A stretch of 36,934 nt of DNA from Deltaproteobacteria bacterium (GCA_030591445.1 JAUVBB010000007.1:1-36934), one strand, 5' to 3'; counted from the stretch's first letter, positions 9,268 through 19,013 are shown. Made by a program: numbers and translations. The notes: a model not told the origin generated them from the sequence alone.

Positions 9268-10476
9268 TTGGCGGTTTTGGCCACCATCCTGGGCGTGTTC
9301 CTCATTTATGGGATCTGGGAATACCGGGTTCATCTGCGCGCCCTGCGCTCCATCCCGGTACGCATTCACGTCAACGGTACCCGCGGCAAATCATCCGTCA
9401 CTCGTTTAATCGCCGCCGGCTTGCGTGCCGGCGGCATTCCCACCTGCGCCAAAACCACCGGTTCGCGCCCACGAATGATCCTTAACAATGGTTCAGAATA
9501 CACGGTACAACGCCAAGGCCGGGCCAATATTCTAGAACAAACGCGGGCGATGGCAATTGCCTCGCGCCGGAAAGCCCAGGCGATTGTGTTGGAGTGCATG
9601 GCCCTGAATCCCGCGCTCCAGGAAATCTGCGAAAGCAAGTTGATACAAGCCACTTATGGCGTCATCACCAATATCCGCGCCGATCATCTTGATGTCATGG
9701 GACCAACCGTGGCGGACGCGGCCAAAGCCATGGCCGCCACTGTCCCACGGCGCGGGCCATTGTTGGTAGCCGAAGCCGATGAATCTTTGCGCGCCATTTT
9801 ACAGAAGGCCGCCGACCGCCAGGGCGTAGAGCTTATCCACTGCACCCCAGAAAAAATGGGCATCACTGAAGACTTTATGAGAAAGTTCGATTACATCGAA
9901 CACCCGGACAATGCGGCCTTGGCCCTTTGTTGCTGCGAAATGGCCGGCGTACCCAGGGAACAAGCCCAGGCGGGCATGTTGGCCGCCGAGCCCGATATGG
10001 GCGCTTTGCGGATCATGCGCTTGGCCTTCTTTGCCAAACGCATTGATTTTGTCAACGCCTTCGCTGCCAACGACCCCCAGTCAACGCGCGTCATCTGGGA
10101 TCGGATCCTCCAGCTCTATTCCGGCGAGCGTAGCCGGGTCGTCATTCTCAACTGCCGAGCCGATCGGGGCCAACGCTCCGCTCAGTTGGGTGAGATACTC
10201 CCTGGCTTGAGTGGTTTGCATCGTTTGGTGCTCTGTGGCACCGGCACCCGAATGGCCCTGGAAGCCTGTCTGCGCGGCGGCTTACACCCAGAGAAAATCA
10301 TTGAAATGGAAGGCTTCCGCCCAGAGGAAATCTTTGAGCGTACGGTAGCCCAGGTCGGCGAAAAGGGCATTGTCTTTGGCATGGGCAATATCGGCGCCGG
10401 CGGCATCGCCATCGTCGAGTACTTCCAGAACCGATGCCAGCTTACTCAAACAGAAACAGAAATTGACGGAGACTGA
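9268..10476 (+). CDS. pgsB: PgsB/CapB-type poly-gamma-glutamate synthase ligase subunit
   Basis: 402 residues, started by TTG 9268 with AAGGAG 7 nt upstream. An N-terminal membrane segment (residues 2-15) precedes a Mur-ligase-like ATP site, VNGTRGKSS, with lysine K41. ECMALNP and the NIRADHLDVMGP block are typical of PgsB/CapB. The family is an ATP-dependent amide ligase that elongates poly-gamma-glutamate or a related gamma-linked polymer at the cytoplasmic membrane with PgsC. It stops 3 bp before pgsC. The length fits the family (about 390-400 residues), and no defect is seen. Confidence 0.93.
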   Translation: MAVLATILGVFLIYGIWEYRVHLRALRSIPVRIHVNGTRGKSSVTRLIAAGLRAGGIPTCAKTTGSRPRMILNNGSEYTVQRQGRANILEQTRAMAIASRRKAQAIVLECMALNPALQEICESKLIQATYGVITNIRADHLDVMGPTVADAAKAMAATVPRRGPLLVAEADESLRAILQKAADRQGVELIHCTPEKMGITEDFMRKFDYIEHPDNAALALCCCEMAGVPREQAQAGMLAAEPDMGALRIMRLAFFAKRIDFVNAFAANDPQSTRVIWDRILQLYSGERSRVVILNCRADRGQRSAQLGEILPGLSGLHRLVLCGTGTRMALEACLRGGLHPEKIIEMEGFRPEEIFERTVAQVGEKGIVFGMGNIGAGGIAIVEYFQNRCQLTQTETEIDGD

Positions 10477-10479
10477 CTC

Positions 10480-10956
10480 TTGGAAAACATCTCCCCAGAA
10501 GTCGTAGTAACGGCCATCGCCATTGGCCTGGTGGTCAGTTTGATTTTCTCCGAGACCTTGGGGCTGGCCGCCGGCGGCATGGTGGTTCCAGGTTATTTCG
10601 CCCTGAGTTTACGCGACCCGGTCACCGTAGTACTCACGCTGGTTTTGGGTTTTGCTGCCTGTATGATCGTGCGTTTCTTGGGCAATTTCATGATCCTGTT
10701 TGGGCGGCGGCGCACTGTGCTCATCATCCTGATAGGCTTTCTGCTCGGCTGGTTCTTTCGCCAATTTATGGTCTTCGACCTATTCGGTGAGACCGTCATT
10801 CTTTCGGCCATCGGCTTCATCATCCCGGGCCTGGTCGGCATGTGGATCGACCGCCAGGGCCTCACCGAGACCACCACCACCCTGATTGCCTCGGGGGTAC
10901 TGGTTCGCCTGATTTTGATCGTCATCTACGGCGGGGAGATGTACTCATGGCAATGA
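10480..10956 (+). CDS. pgsC: PgsC/CapC-type poly-gamma-glutamate synthesis membrane protein
   Basis: 158 residues, started by TTG 10480 with GGAG 8 nt upstream. It is almost entirely hydrophobic, with about four to five membrane segments. SETLGLAAGGMVVPGYFAL near the N-terminus is the family hallmark. PgsC is the membrane partner of PgsB and is needed for polymer synthesis. Its last codons overlap the start of the following pgsW by 10 nt, indicating translational coupling. Confidence 0.93.
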   Translation: MENISPEVVVTAIAIGLVVSLIFSETLGLAAGGMVVPGYFALSLRDPVTVVLTLVLGFAACMIVRFLGNFMILFGRRRTVLIILIGFLLGWFFRQFMVFDLFGETVILSAIGFIIPGLVGMWIDRQGLTETTTTLIASGVLVRLILIVIYGGEMYSWQ

Positions 10957-12098
10957 TGTGGAGACCGGGTCGCGCTTCCCGCGGCGTGTTGGTATTGGTG
11001 GCCTGCATCTGCGTGGCCGGAACTTTGTTGGTCGAACAGTTACCGGAGAAAAGACGCAAAAAACATTACCAGACCAAGAAGGCCGCCGCGCAAATCATGG
11101 ACGCCGGCATGAAGGCAATCCACGATCAACGCCTGTCCATCTTTGGCCGCATCGATCCAGAGCGTGATCCCAACGGCACCGGCATGATTGGCTCCGGCTT
11201 GACCCCCATCACTTCCAAAACCGGGTCCTTGGCCGCCAAGCAGACCGCGGCCAACCCAAATTTCGCGGCCATCATGGTGCATTTGTTCAAACGCGCCGGG
11301 CTGAAACCCGGTGATGTGGTGGCCATGGCCTTTTCCGGTTCCTTCCCTGCTTTGAATTTGGCAAGCCTGGCGGCAGCAGAAGTGCTAGAGCTTAGACCCA
11401 TCATTATCAGTTCTACTTCGGCCTCTCGTTGGGGCGCCAATGACCCGCAATTGACCTGGTTGGACATGGAACGTCTCTTGTACGAAAAAGAAATCATTCA
11501 TCATCGTTCGGTGGCCGCATCCCTGGGCGGAGAACGAGACCGAGGCGGCGGCATCCCGCCGGAGGGAATCCAAACGCTCCGCGACATTATCAAGCGAAAC
11601 GGGGTAGAATTTCTTGATGCACCCAGCTTGGAGGCCAGTTGGGACATTCGCCAAAATATCTACCGAGAAGAAGCGGCCGGTCGTCCCATCGCCTGCTATG
11701 TAAATGTGGGTGGCGGCTCCGGCAGTGTCGGTTCGCCTTTGGTCAAGAAAATGTTCAAACCGGGCTTGAACTTCTCGCCTCCGCACCCGGAACGGCTACG
11801 CGATTCGACCATGAGCCGAATGAGCCGGGCCGGTGTTCCGGTAATCAACTTGATTTATATAGCCCGGCTCGCCTCCCGCTACGGACTGCCGGTCCAACCC
11901 ACCCAGCGACCGGAAGTTGCCGAAGGCGGAATTTTCGCCGCCGAGGAATACGACCTGACCTTGACCTGGTCAGTGCTAATCGGCCTGGTCCTGATAACCT
12001 TCCTCTTGCTGCGCATGGATCTGTCTCATTACTTCCTGCGCCTGCGCACCAACCTGCAAAACGATCAATCGACCCCGCCGCCGACCGACGCCAAATAG
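10947..12098 (+). CDS. pgsW: PgsW-like poly-gamma-glutamate system protein
   Basis: 383 residues from ATG 10947, which overlaps the pgsC stop and has GGGGAG 8 nt upstream. The frame is open further upstream, but that part is a shadow of pgsC. A membrane segment spans residues 12-29 and another lies near the C-terminus (WSVLIGLVLITFLLLRM), leaving a central domain of about 300 residues, probably outside the cytoplasm. Conserved-looking blocks include AFSGSFPALN and a glycine-rich VNVGGGSGSVGS. It matches the family known only as poly-gamma-glutamate system protein and always found with pgsBC. Its biochemical role is not established. No pgsA homologue follows, and transcription runs into a palindromic repeat element. 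Confidence 0.85.
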   Translation: MAMMWRPGRASRGVLVLVACICVAGTLLVEQLPEKRRKKHYQTKKAAAQIMDAGMKAIHDQRLSIFGRIDPERDPNGTGMIGSGLTPITSKTGSLAAKQTAANPNFAAIMVHLFKRAGLKPGDVVAMAFSGSFPALNLASLAAAEVLELRPIIISSTSASRWGANDPQLTWLDMERLLYEKEIIHHRSVAASLGGERDRGGGIPPEGIQTLRDIIKRNGVEFLDAPSLEASWDIRQNIYREEAAGRPIACYVNVGGGSGSVGSPLVKKMFKPGLNFSPPHPERLRDSTMSRMSRAGVPVINLIYIARLASRYGLPVQPTQRPEVAEGGIFAAEEYDLTLTWSVLIGLVLITFLLLRMDLSHYFLRLRTNLQNDQSTPPPTDAK

Positions 12099-12136
12099 AG
12101 AGTGTCGATAAATCGAAAATCAAAGAAATAACAGGC

Positions 12137-12236
12137 GTCATCCCCGAAACGTTTCTGTCGGGGATCTCGTGAACAACCTGCCAATACAGGATGTTAGAGA
12201 AACCTGGGTTCCCGACAGAAACTTTTCGGGAATGAC
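12137..12236 (+). repeat. 100 bp palindromic dispersed element, copy A
   Basis: Starts GTCATCCCCGAAACG and ends TTTTCGGGAATGAC, and the two ends are imperfect inverted repeats of about 30 bp. Each end can itself fold (ATCCCCG ... CGGGGAT). It aligns without gaps to the reverse complement of 29898-29997 with 14 differences in 100. It lies between the convergent ends of pgsW and the 12320-12841 gene, so it may act as a bidirectional terminator or mRNA 3' end. Flanking bases (ATCGACA, AAAAAAGTCATC-like) are also shared with the second copy. Confidence 0.8.
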
Positions 12237-12319
12237 GAATTAATTTCAGATGACTTTTTTAGTTTGAATGTCTAACAATCGACAGGCCCAAATAGTCCCG
12301 GGCGGTCATTTAGAAAATT

Positions 12320-12841
12320 TCAAAGATTGTCGAGTAGAAATCGGCTGAGTAGCTCTTCATCTGAGGTTTCTTCTGTTTTTTCCTGGTTGACATCTTTTTG
12401 GTCGGCCGCTTCGGCGCACTTGGCTTGTAAGGGCGAAGCAGTTCTACGCGACGCACTGGGTTTGCTTGGTTGTAGGCTGGCAGCCGGGGCAGTCGGGGCT
12501 GGAGTTGGAGCTGGCGCCGGAGCAGAATCCTCGGGGGCTATATTCGCGCATACCTCACCGATGAACCCTTCTTGCACCTGGTAGGGAGTATCCTGGTACA
12601 AGACCGAATCCTGGTAACGCTCGGCCCCCATGCTGTTGAGCTGGGCATCGGTTTTTACCCGACCCAGCAAGCCGGCGGTGTCCATCTCGCCACCTTCTAC
12701 TTTGATGAAGCGAACGGCTTCGAGCAGCCGAAAACGGCGACCGTCCGTCTTTACGGTCATCACCGAATCGACAAATTCGATTTTGTCCTCTTCCAGCCAA
12801 CTGCATAGTGTTTGCTGGGCAATAAAGAGGTGTCGTGCCAT
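12320..12841 (-). CDS. Conserved-looking hypothetical protein with acidic tail
   Basis: 173 residues from ATG 12841; the ribosome site is weak. The first 95 residues look like a compact globular domain (MARHLFIAQQTLCSWLEEDK ... DGRRFRLLEAVRFIKVEGG ... DTPYQVQEGFIGE). This is followed by a Pro/Ala-rich linker, a Ser/Lys segment and a short acidic amphipathic end (DEELLSRFLLDNL). There is no signal peptide or membrane segment, so it should be cytoplasmic. I do not recognise the family with certainty. The globular-linker-acidic peptide layout suggests an adaptor or binding partner. The gene is divergent from the thioredoxin gene and may share its promoter region. Confidence 0.75.
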   Translation of the reverse strand: MARHLFIAQQTLCSWLEEDKIEFVDSVMTVKTDGRRFRLLEAVRFIKVEGGEMDTAGLLGRVKTDAQLNSMGAERYQDSVLYQDTPYQVQEGFIGEVCANIAPEDSAPAPAPTPAPTAPAASLQPSKPSASRRTASPLQAKCAEAADQKDVNQEKTEETSDEELLSRFLLDNL

Positions 12842-12995
12842 GGCCGTTACCGTCCCGAATTCCTTGTTTTTACATTTTAATTTTATAATGGAAGACGCAA
12901 ATCCGTCAAGTTTGTCAGCAAGCTATTGATCATGGCCCCTCCTTGGTCTATTGTATTTCAACACTCTCAACACAGAAACTCTGGAGGTCGGATAC

Positions 12996-13325
12996 ATGGC
13001 GGCAGGCAACCTGATTGAAGTTGTGGACGCAAACTTTGAACAAGAAGTAGTCAGCAGCGAACTCCCGGTTTTGGTGGATTTTTGGGGACCTATGTGCGGC
13101 CCGTGCAAGGCACTAGAGCCCGTGGTCGCCAAACTGGCCGACAACTATCAAGGCAAACTCAAGGTGGCTAAGTGCAACGTAGACGCGGCGAGCATGACCG
13201 CCATTCAGTACGCGGTCAAATCCTTGCCCACCCTGCTGCTCTTCAAGCAGGGCAAGGTACTCGATCAATTCTCCGGGCGACCCACCCCGGATGCCCTAGA
13301 CAAGTTTGTCCAGCGAGTGCTCTAA
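12996..13325 (+). CDS. Thioredoxin
   Basis: 109 residues from ATG 12996, which has GGAGG 9 nt upstream and gives the usual thioredoxin length. An upstream in-frame start at 12951 would add an unlikely extension. The active site is FWGPMCGPCK, so both catalytic cysteines and the Gly-Pro between them are present, but the usual Trp before the first Cys is Met and the preceding Ala is Gly. The cis-proline loop (SLPTLLLF) and C-terminal helix are normal. It should act as a cytoplasmic disulfide reductase with thioredoxin reductase, which is not in this window. Confidence 0.92.
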   Translation: MAAGNLIEVVDANFEQEVVSSELPVLVDFWGPMCGPCKALEPVVAKLADNYQGKLKVAKCNVDAASMTAIQYAVKSLPTLLLFKQGKVLDQFSGRPTPDALDKFVQRVL

Positions 13326-13337
13326 ACTTACTTATTT

Positions 13338-13372
13338 GTCTCCGTCCCAAAACGTTGTTTTGGTATGGAGAC
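13338..13372. terminator. Interrupted hairpin between convergent thioredoxin and rodA genes
   Basis: GTCTCC, GTC, CCAAAAC, GTT, GTTTTGG, TAT, GGAGAC forms a two-part stem (6 bp and 7 bp) with a symmetric 3/3 internal loop and a 3 nt apical loop. It starts 12 bp after the thioredoxin stop. There is no T-run on either side, so a rho-independent terminator is not certain. Confidence 0.45.
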
Positions 13373-13445
13373 CGGGATGTAACTCAACGTTTTTCGTGGG
13401 CTTAATTTTCTGCTTTTGTGGGAAACGTGGCTTTGGGGGTGGGAA

Positions 13446-14723
13446 CTACTTAAAACTGTGGCGCCGCAACGAGATGGACATCAGCAAGCCTATGGCCACC
13501 ATTGTGACCAGAAGCGAAGAGCCGCCATAACTCCACAAGGGCAAGGTGATGCCCACCACCGGCAGCATGCCAATCACCATGCCGATGTTGATGGCCGCGT
13601 GCCAGAACACCAGAGAAACCACGCCCACTGCCACCAACACTTCGAATCTCTCCCGGGCATGACTGGCCACGTCAATCATCTGCATCAACCAAAATAGCAG
13701 CAAGCCGAACATGAGCAGGCAGCCGCTAAAACCCCATTCTTCAGCCCATACTGAAAAAACGAAGTCGGTGTGCTGCTCGGGCAAGAACTTGAATTGGGTC
13801 TGGGTACTTTCGCCAAATCCCTTGCCGTTCAGGCGCCCTGAGCCCACCGCCAACTTTGATTGCCAAGCATGATAGCCACTGCCTTTGATATCCGAGCCCG
13901 GCTCAACAAAAGCAAAAACCCGCTTTTTCTGGTAGTCCTCCAGTACGAAGAACCAGGCAGTCGAGGCCACCACAATCAAGCCCAGGGCAGCAATCAGCAG
14001 GCTCAAAGGCTTAACCTTTACAAACAGAATCATGCTGCCGGCGATAAAAAACAGCACCAGGGTGGTACCCAAATCGGGTTGCCGCAAGATAAGCACGGCC
14101 GGCAACATAACCAGGATCAGCGGACTGAGAACGTCATGTACGCTACTCAGCCCACTACGCAGCAAGTACAAAAAGCTGGCCGCGGCCCAAAGCACCAGTG
14201 CGCCCGCCACCACAAATCGCCAGCCGGCCAACAACTCTAGACCGTCCCAGAATATAGCCAAGGCGCCAATGGCCCCCAAGGGATACAGGATGCTTGCCGG
14301 TTTGATCAGGGCGCGGAGGGTAAATCCTTTCGGCGGTAATGTCGGCTCATGGTTAAAGTATTTGGCCACGGCCAGGATCACGGCGATTTTTGCCAACTCG
14401 GAAGGCTGAAAATTAAGGAAACCCAAAGACAACCAACGCTGGGATCCCTTGCGCACCTGGCCCACCAGCAGCACCGCCAACAACAACATCACCGTAATCA
14501 CCAAAATGGGATAAGCCAGTTTTTCGAATATGCGATAGTCAATCATCGTCAGGATCGCAGCCACCCCAACCCCGACCGCCAACCAAGTACCTTGCACCCA
14601 GGCCAAATTTGTCTCCGCACCCTGTGAAGTAGAGTACAGGTTGACAATGCCGAGACCGCCAAAAAGCAGTGTGGTGCCCAAAAGCATCCAGTTCAGAGGC
14701 ACTTTTTGGGAAAAACTTTTCAT
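13446..14723 (-). CDS. rodA: RodA, SEDS-family peptidoglycan glycosyltransferase
   Basis: 425 residues with about ten membrane segments. The SEDS hallmarks are present: LGFLNFQPSELAK, then SDIKGSGYHAWQS and FGESTQTQFKFLPEQHTDFVFSVWAEEWG. The Asp in the extracellular SDIKGSGYH loop is the expected catalytic position. RodA polymerises lateral-wall glycan strands with PBP2, guided by MreB. Its ATG overlaps the mrdA stop by 4 nt (ATGA), implying coupled translation. It is the last gene of the leftward shape operon, which ends at the hairpin near 13372. Confidence 0.95.
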   Translation of the reverse strand: MKSFSQKVPLNWMLLGTTLLFGGLGIVNLYSTSQGAETNLAWVQGTWLAVGVGVAAILTMIDYRIFEKLAYPILVITVMLLLAVLLVGQVRKGSQRWLSLGFLNFQPSELAKIAVILAVAKYFNHEPTLPPKGFTLRALIKPASILYPLGAIGALAIFWDGLELLAGWRFVVAGALVLWAAASFLYLLRSGLSSVHDVLSPLILVMLPAVLILRQPDLGTTLVLFFIAGSMILFVKVKPLSLLIAALGLIVVASTAWFFVLEDYQKKRVFAFVEPGSDIKGSGYHAWQSKLAVGSGRLNGKGFGESTQTQFKFLPEQHTDFVFSVWAEEWGFSGCLLMFGLLLFWLMQMIDVASHARERFEVLVAVGVVSLVFWHAAINIGMVIGMLPVVGITLPLWSYGGSSLLVTMVAIGLLMSISLRRHSFK

Positions 14724-16609
14724 GAACCGTCGCCCTCCGGCAAAACGGTCTCTTTCTCTATTTGCTCCAGATAATAGGTAATCAGTTCCATGGCAATCGG
14801 GGCGGCGCCACTGGAGCCGTGACCGCCATGCTCGTTGACCACCGCTACCGCGATTTTCGGATTATCCACCGGTGCCCAGGCGGCAAACCACGCATGATCA
14901 CGGAAATCATAGGGCAGACCTTTGCCTCGTTCCTCGCCCTGTTTCACCACCTGGGCCGTGCCGGTTTTGCCGGCCACCTGAAACTCTACTTTCCGGGGAC
15001 GCCGGTAATAACCAGTTCCGCCGGGTTCATTTACCACGCCGGCCAGCGCTTCGGCCATGATCTTGAGCTGTTCTTCCGGGACCTTCACCTGGCGGCGGGC
15101 CTGGGGGGAAAAAGTTCGCACGACCTTGCCGGTGGGTGATTCGATTCGAATCACGACCTGGGGCCGGTACAAGGTGCCGCCATTGGCGATGGTGGCATAG
15201 GCCAGCGCCAACTGTAACGGCGTGACGTTGACGTCGCCCTGACCAATGGAATTGGAAATGGTAAAGCCGGGCAAAAAACCGGTACGGGTGTGCTTCTTGT
15301 ACCAGTCCCGATCGGGCATGATGCCGGGAACCTCCTGGCCGGCATCGAAGCCAGTGGCGGACCCAAAACCAAAATCTTGAGAAACGCGCGCCAACATGTC
15401 TTGCCCAGCGGCATAGCCCGCGCGATAGAAATAGACATCGCAAGACTGCGTGATGGCGCGGTGAAGCGCGAGATCGCCGTGGCCACCATGGCGCCAGCAT
15501 CGAAAAACATGGCCGCCGAAATGAATACGCCCGGTACACAGCTGGCGGGTGTTCTCGTCCCAATCCTCTGTCGCCAGAGCCGCAAATCCGGTAAAGGGTT
15601 TGAAGGTCGATCCCGGCGGAAATTGTTGCTGCGTGGCCCGATTGGTCAAGGGCTTGTCCGGATCACGAATGAGTTCTTGCCAATCCCGGGCCTGTATTCG
15701 ACCGGAGATTTCGCTAGGGTCGAAGGCCGGCTTGGACATCATGGTCAGAATAAAACCAGTGCTGGGTTCAACCGCCACCACCGCCCCTTCGATACCGGGA
15801 AAACGCTCCTCGGCTAGCGCCTGTAAGCGTGCGTCGATCGACAAGACCAGGTTGTCTCCAGCCGTAGCCGGCACAACCGGCTCAAGTTGTTTCAGCACCT
15901 GGGCCGCTAACTTCTCGGGCACGCGTTGTTTTCGCGAGTCGACCACCACATGCAGCTCGCCATTTTCGCCCCGCAGCACGTTTTCCCAGGCAACTTCCAG
16001 GCCTGATTTACCGATGATATCACCCTGGCGATAGTTGTCGTCGACCAAGCGGTCCAATTCGAACCGGCTAATTTCACCCACATAGCCCAGCAGGTGAGCG
16101 GCAAACTTCCCCAAGGGATAGGCACGACGCGTCTCGGGCCTGATTTCCACCCCCTCCAATCGGCCCAGGTTTTGCTCGACAGCGGCCAGTTCCTCGCGTG
16201 ACAATTTGCGCCGAACCAGCAGCGGCAACCAGCGATCTAAGCGTTTGGTGGTCTCGAAAACATCTTTGATGCGGTCGATTTCCAGGATGCGCAAGCTCAC
16301 GTATTCGGTCAACCGGGTCAAGGTAGTTTCGAAAGCCTCTCTCTTGCAGTAGGCGGGCGTAAAATACAAATTGAAGGAGGGACGGTTGTCAGCAAGCAAA
16401 CGGCCGTTGCGATCGAAAATCATGCCCCGCAAAGCCACATCTCTGCGAACATCAACAAAGTTGGCCCGGGAAAGCGCCTCGTGCTCCTCGCCGTGGGTCA
16501 CCTGCAGGCAATACAATCTGCCCGAAAAGAGGACAAACACCAGGACCATCAGACTCAACATGGTCACATAGCGGCGGTTAAACTCGGGCTCGGATGCAAG
16601 CAAAGGCAA
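14720..16609 (-). CDS. mrdA: Penicillin-binding protein 2, peptidoglycan transpeptidase
   Basis: 629 residues. One N-terminal membrane anchor (about 15-36) is followed by a dimerisation/pedestal region and the transpeptidase domain. Catalytic motifs are visible: S334-T-F-K337 (in PPGSTFKPF), S389-C-D391 (the SxD variant usual for PBP2) and K548-T-G. A cluster of Cys and His (C358, C371, H374, H377, C390) sits where E. coli PBP2 binds zinc. It crosslinks lateral-wall peptidoglycan in the elongasome with RodA. It begins 9 bp after the end of the mreD reading frame. Confidence 0.95.
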   Translation of the reverse strand: MPLLASEPEFNRRYVTMLSLMVLVFVLFSGRLYCLQVTHGEEHEALSRANFVDVRRDVALRGMIFDRNGRLLADNRPSFNLYFTPAYCKREAFETTLTRLTEYVSLRILEIDRIKDVFETTKRLDRWLPLLVRRKLSREELAAVEQNLGRLEGVEIRPETRRAYPLGKFAAHLLGYVGEISRFELDRLVDDNYRQGDIIGKSGLEVAWENVLRGENGELHVVVDSRKQRVPEKLAAQVLKQLEPVVPATAGDNLVLSIDARLQALAEERFPGIEGAVVAVEPSTGFILTMMSKPAFDPSEISGRIQARDWQELIRDPDKPLTNRATQQQFPPGSTFKPFTGFAALATEDWDENTRQLCTGRIHFGGHVFRCWRHGGHGDLALHRAITQSCDVYFYRAGYAAGQDMLARVSQDFGFGSATGFDAGQEVPGIMPDRDWYKKHTRTGFLPGFTISNSIGQGDVNVTPLQLALAYATIANGGTLYRPQVVIRIESPTGKVVRTFSPQARRQVKVPEEQLKIMAEALAGVVNEPGGTGYYRRPRKVEFQVAGKTGTAQVVKQGEERGKGLPYDFRDHAWFAAWAPVDNPKIAVAVVNEHGGHGSSGAAPIAMELITYYLEQIEKETVLPEGDGS

Positions 16610-16618
16610 GCTGTGCTC

Positions 16619-17124
16619 CTACCAGGCAGTCTCAAAAACTCGTCCCGACGCCGACGGCCAAATATGGCTCGCCAGCGCCCATATCGGCAAGGCCAACAAA
16701 ACATGAATCAAGGCCAAGGGCAAAGCCGCCTTACCCACCACCCACAAGACTCCCTCGGCCATGTTCAGCCAGGTCAATAAGCCCAAGCAGAGCAAGGAGT
16801 GAAATAGGGACATGAAAAAAACAAGACCCAACTGCGACGACACCCGGCTGGGCACGATGAAGCGGCGGGCTCGACCGGTGGCCATCCACACCAAAAATAC
16901 GAAGAGGTCAACAAGCCGGCGGGCGTACCGGCGAAGCTATCCGCGGCCCAACCCATGGCCAACGCACCCACCGCCCCACTCATCGAGGGAGAGAACAAGG
17001 CAGCATAGATCACCATCAGCAGCACCGGGTCAGGATGAATCCATTCCAGGTGAAACACGCGGCAAAGGGCACCAGTCAAAGCCAGCAAACCTATGCCCAA
17101 ACAAACAAAGACCGCCAGCCTCAC
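16619..17124 (-). pseudogene. mreD: mreD interrupted by a -1 frameshift at a five-T run
   Basis: The first part (ATG 17124) encodes normal MreD membrane segments up to GTPAGLLTSSYF, then would run on in a non-MreD frame to 16774. The rest of MreD (LVWMATGRARRFIV ... LALPIWALASHIWPS) lies in the -1 frame and ends at 16619. The two frames meet at the minus-strand TTTTT run at 16897-16893. One extra T, or a ribosomal -1 slip on TTT, restores a continuous protein of about 168 residues, the normal MreD size. All neighbouring shape genes are intact, so an assembly or sequencing indel is most likely. True frameshifting or mutation is possible. The start overlaps the mreC stop by 4 nt. Confidence 0.85.
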
Positions 17125-17966
17125 TTTAGCCCTCCCGGTTGGTCCCGATCGGTCGAGATCATAACCATCACTTCTTCCATGGTTTGAAACGCAACCACGG
17201 TATGAATCTCGGCCTTGCGGAAAACGCCGACGTCAGGCGAGGTCACCGATTCGATGACCCCCACCAACAAACCAGCGGGAAACATGCTGCCCACGCCCGA
17301 AGTCACCACCTTGTCGCCGACTTTCACGTCCGCTGTGCGCACCAGGTAGTCAACCGAACAAAGTTCGTCTTCTCCCCTTCCACGCACGATCCCGCGGGCG
17401 CGCGATCGTTGGATCACCACATCCACCGCACTGCGTCCGTCCACGACCAGGCGCACCTCGGCATAGCCGCCGCTCACCGCCTCGACCCGACCAACCAAGC
17501 CGGAACCCGAGACCACGGCATCGCCCTCCTGCAGTCCTTGGTCAGCCCCGGCATAAATCCGAATTGTCCGTGCGAGGGGAGAAGTTCCCACCCCAATCAC
17601 CCGGGCCGCCACTACCTTCAAGCCGCCGTAATCGGCGCGCATATGTAACAACTTCTTCAGCCGCTGATTCTCCAGGGCCGACTCCGTCAGCAGGGCGTTG
17701 CGCCTACGCAACTCCAAAACTTCTCGTTCCAACTGCCGGTTTTCGTCATGGAGGCCAACCAGATAGACATAGGACTTCCAGGTCCCGGTCAGACCGTCGA
17801 TGGACCAAACCACGGCATACTGCACCGGCGCCGTAATCCACAACAGCGCGCGGTCCAAGGCATTGCGACGCGGCAACTCTTTCATGTGGGAATTGAAAAT
17901 CAAGAAAGAGAAGACAAGAATGCTGGCGAAGATGAGGCGAATCCGGTTTCTACGAGCCCACGACAT
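17121..17966 (-). CDS. mreC: MreC, rod shape-determining periplasmic scaffold
   Basis: 281 residues. A single N-terminal membrane anchor (about 8-25) is followed by a coiled coil (ENRQLEREVLELRRRNALLTE region, about 75-110) and the beta-barrel domain with the DQGLQEGDAVVS and GLVGRV blocks typical of MreC. It links cytoplasmic MreB to PBP2 and RodA. The stop overlaps the mreD start by 4 nt, and the start is 12 bp after the mreB stop. Confidence 0.95.
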   Translation of the reverse strand: MSWARRNRIRLIFASILVFSFLIFNSHMKELPRRNALDRALLWITAPVQYAVVWSIDGLTGTWKSYVYLVGLHDENRQLEREVLELRRRNALLTESALENQRLKKLLHMRADYGGLKVVAARVIGVGTSPLARTIRIYAGADQGLQEGDAVVSGSGLVGRVEAVSGGYAEVRLVVDGRSAVDVVIQRSRARGIVRGRGEDELCSVDYLVRTADVKVGDKVVTSGVGSMFPAGLLVGVIESVTSPDVGVFRKAEIHTVVAFQTMEEVMVMISTDRDQPGGLK

Positions 17967-17978
17967 GCACCTGGCCGC

Positions 17979-19013
<1,035 letters not shown>

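Noticed and set aside
10842-10946. Upstream extension of the pgsW frame
   Set aside because: It is a His/Pro/Asp-rich shadow of pgsC. ATG 10947 has a ribosome site and overlaps the pgsC stop.
16774-17124. A stand-alone 116-residue protein
   Set aside because: Its last 40 or so residues are out-of-frame; it is the first half of the frameshifted mreD.
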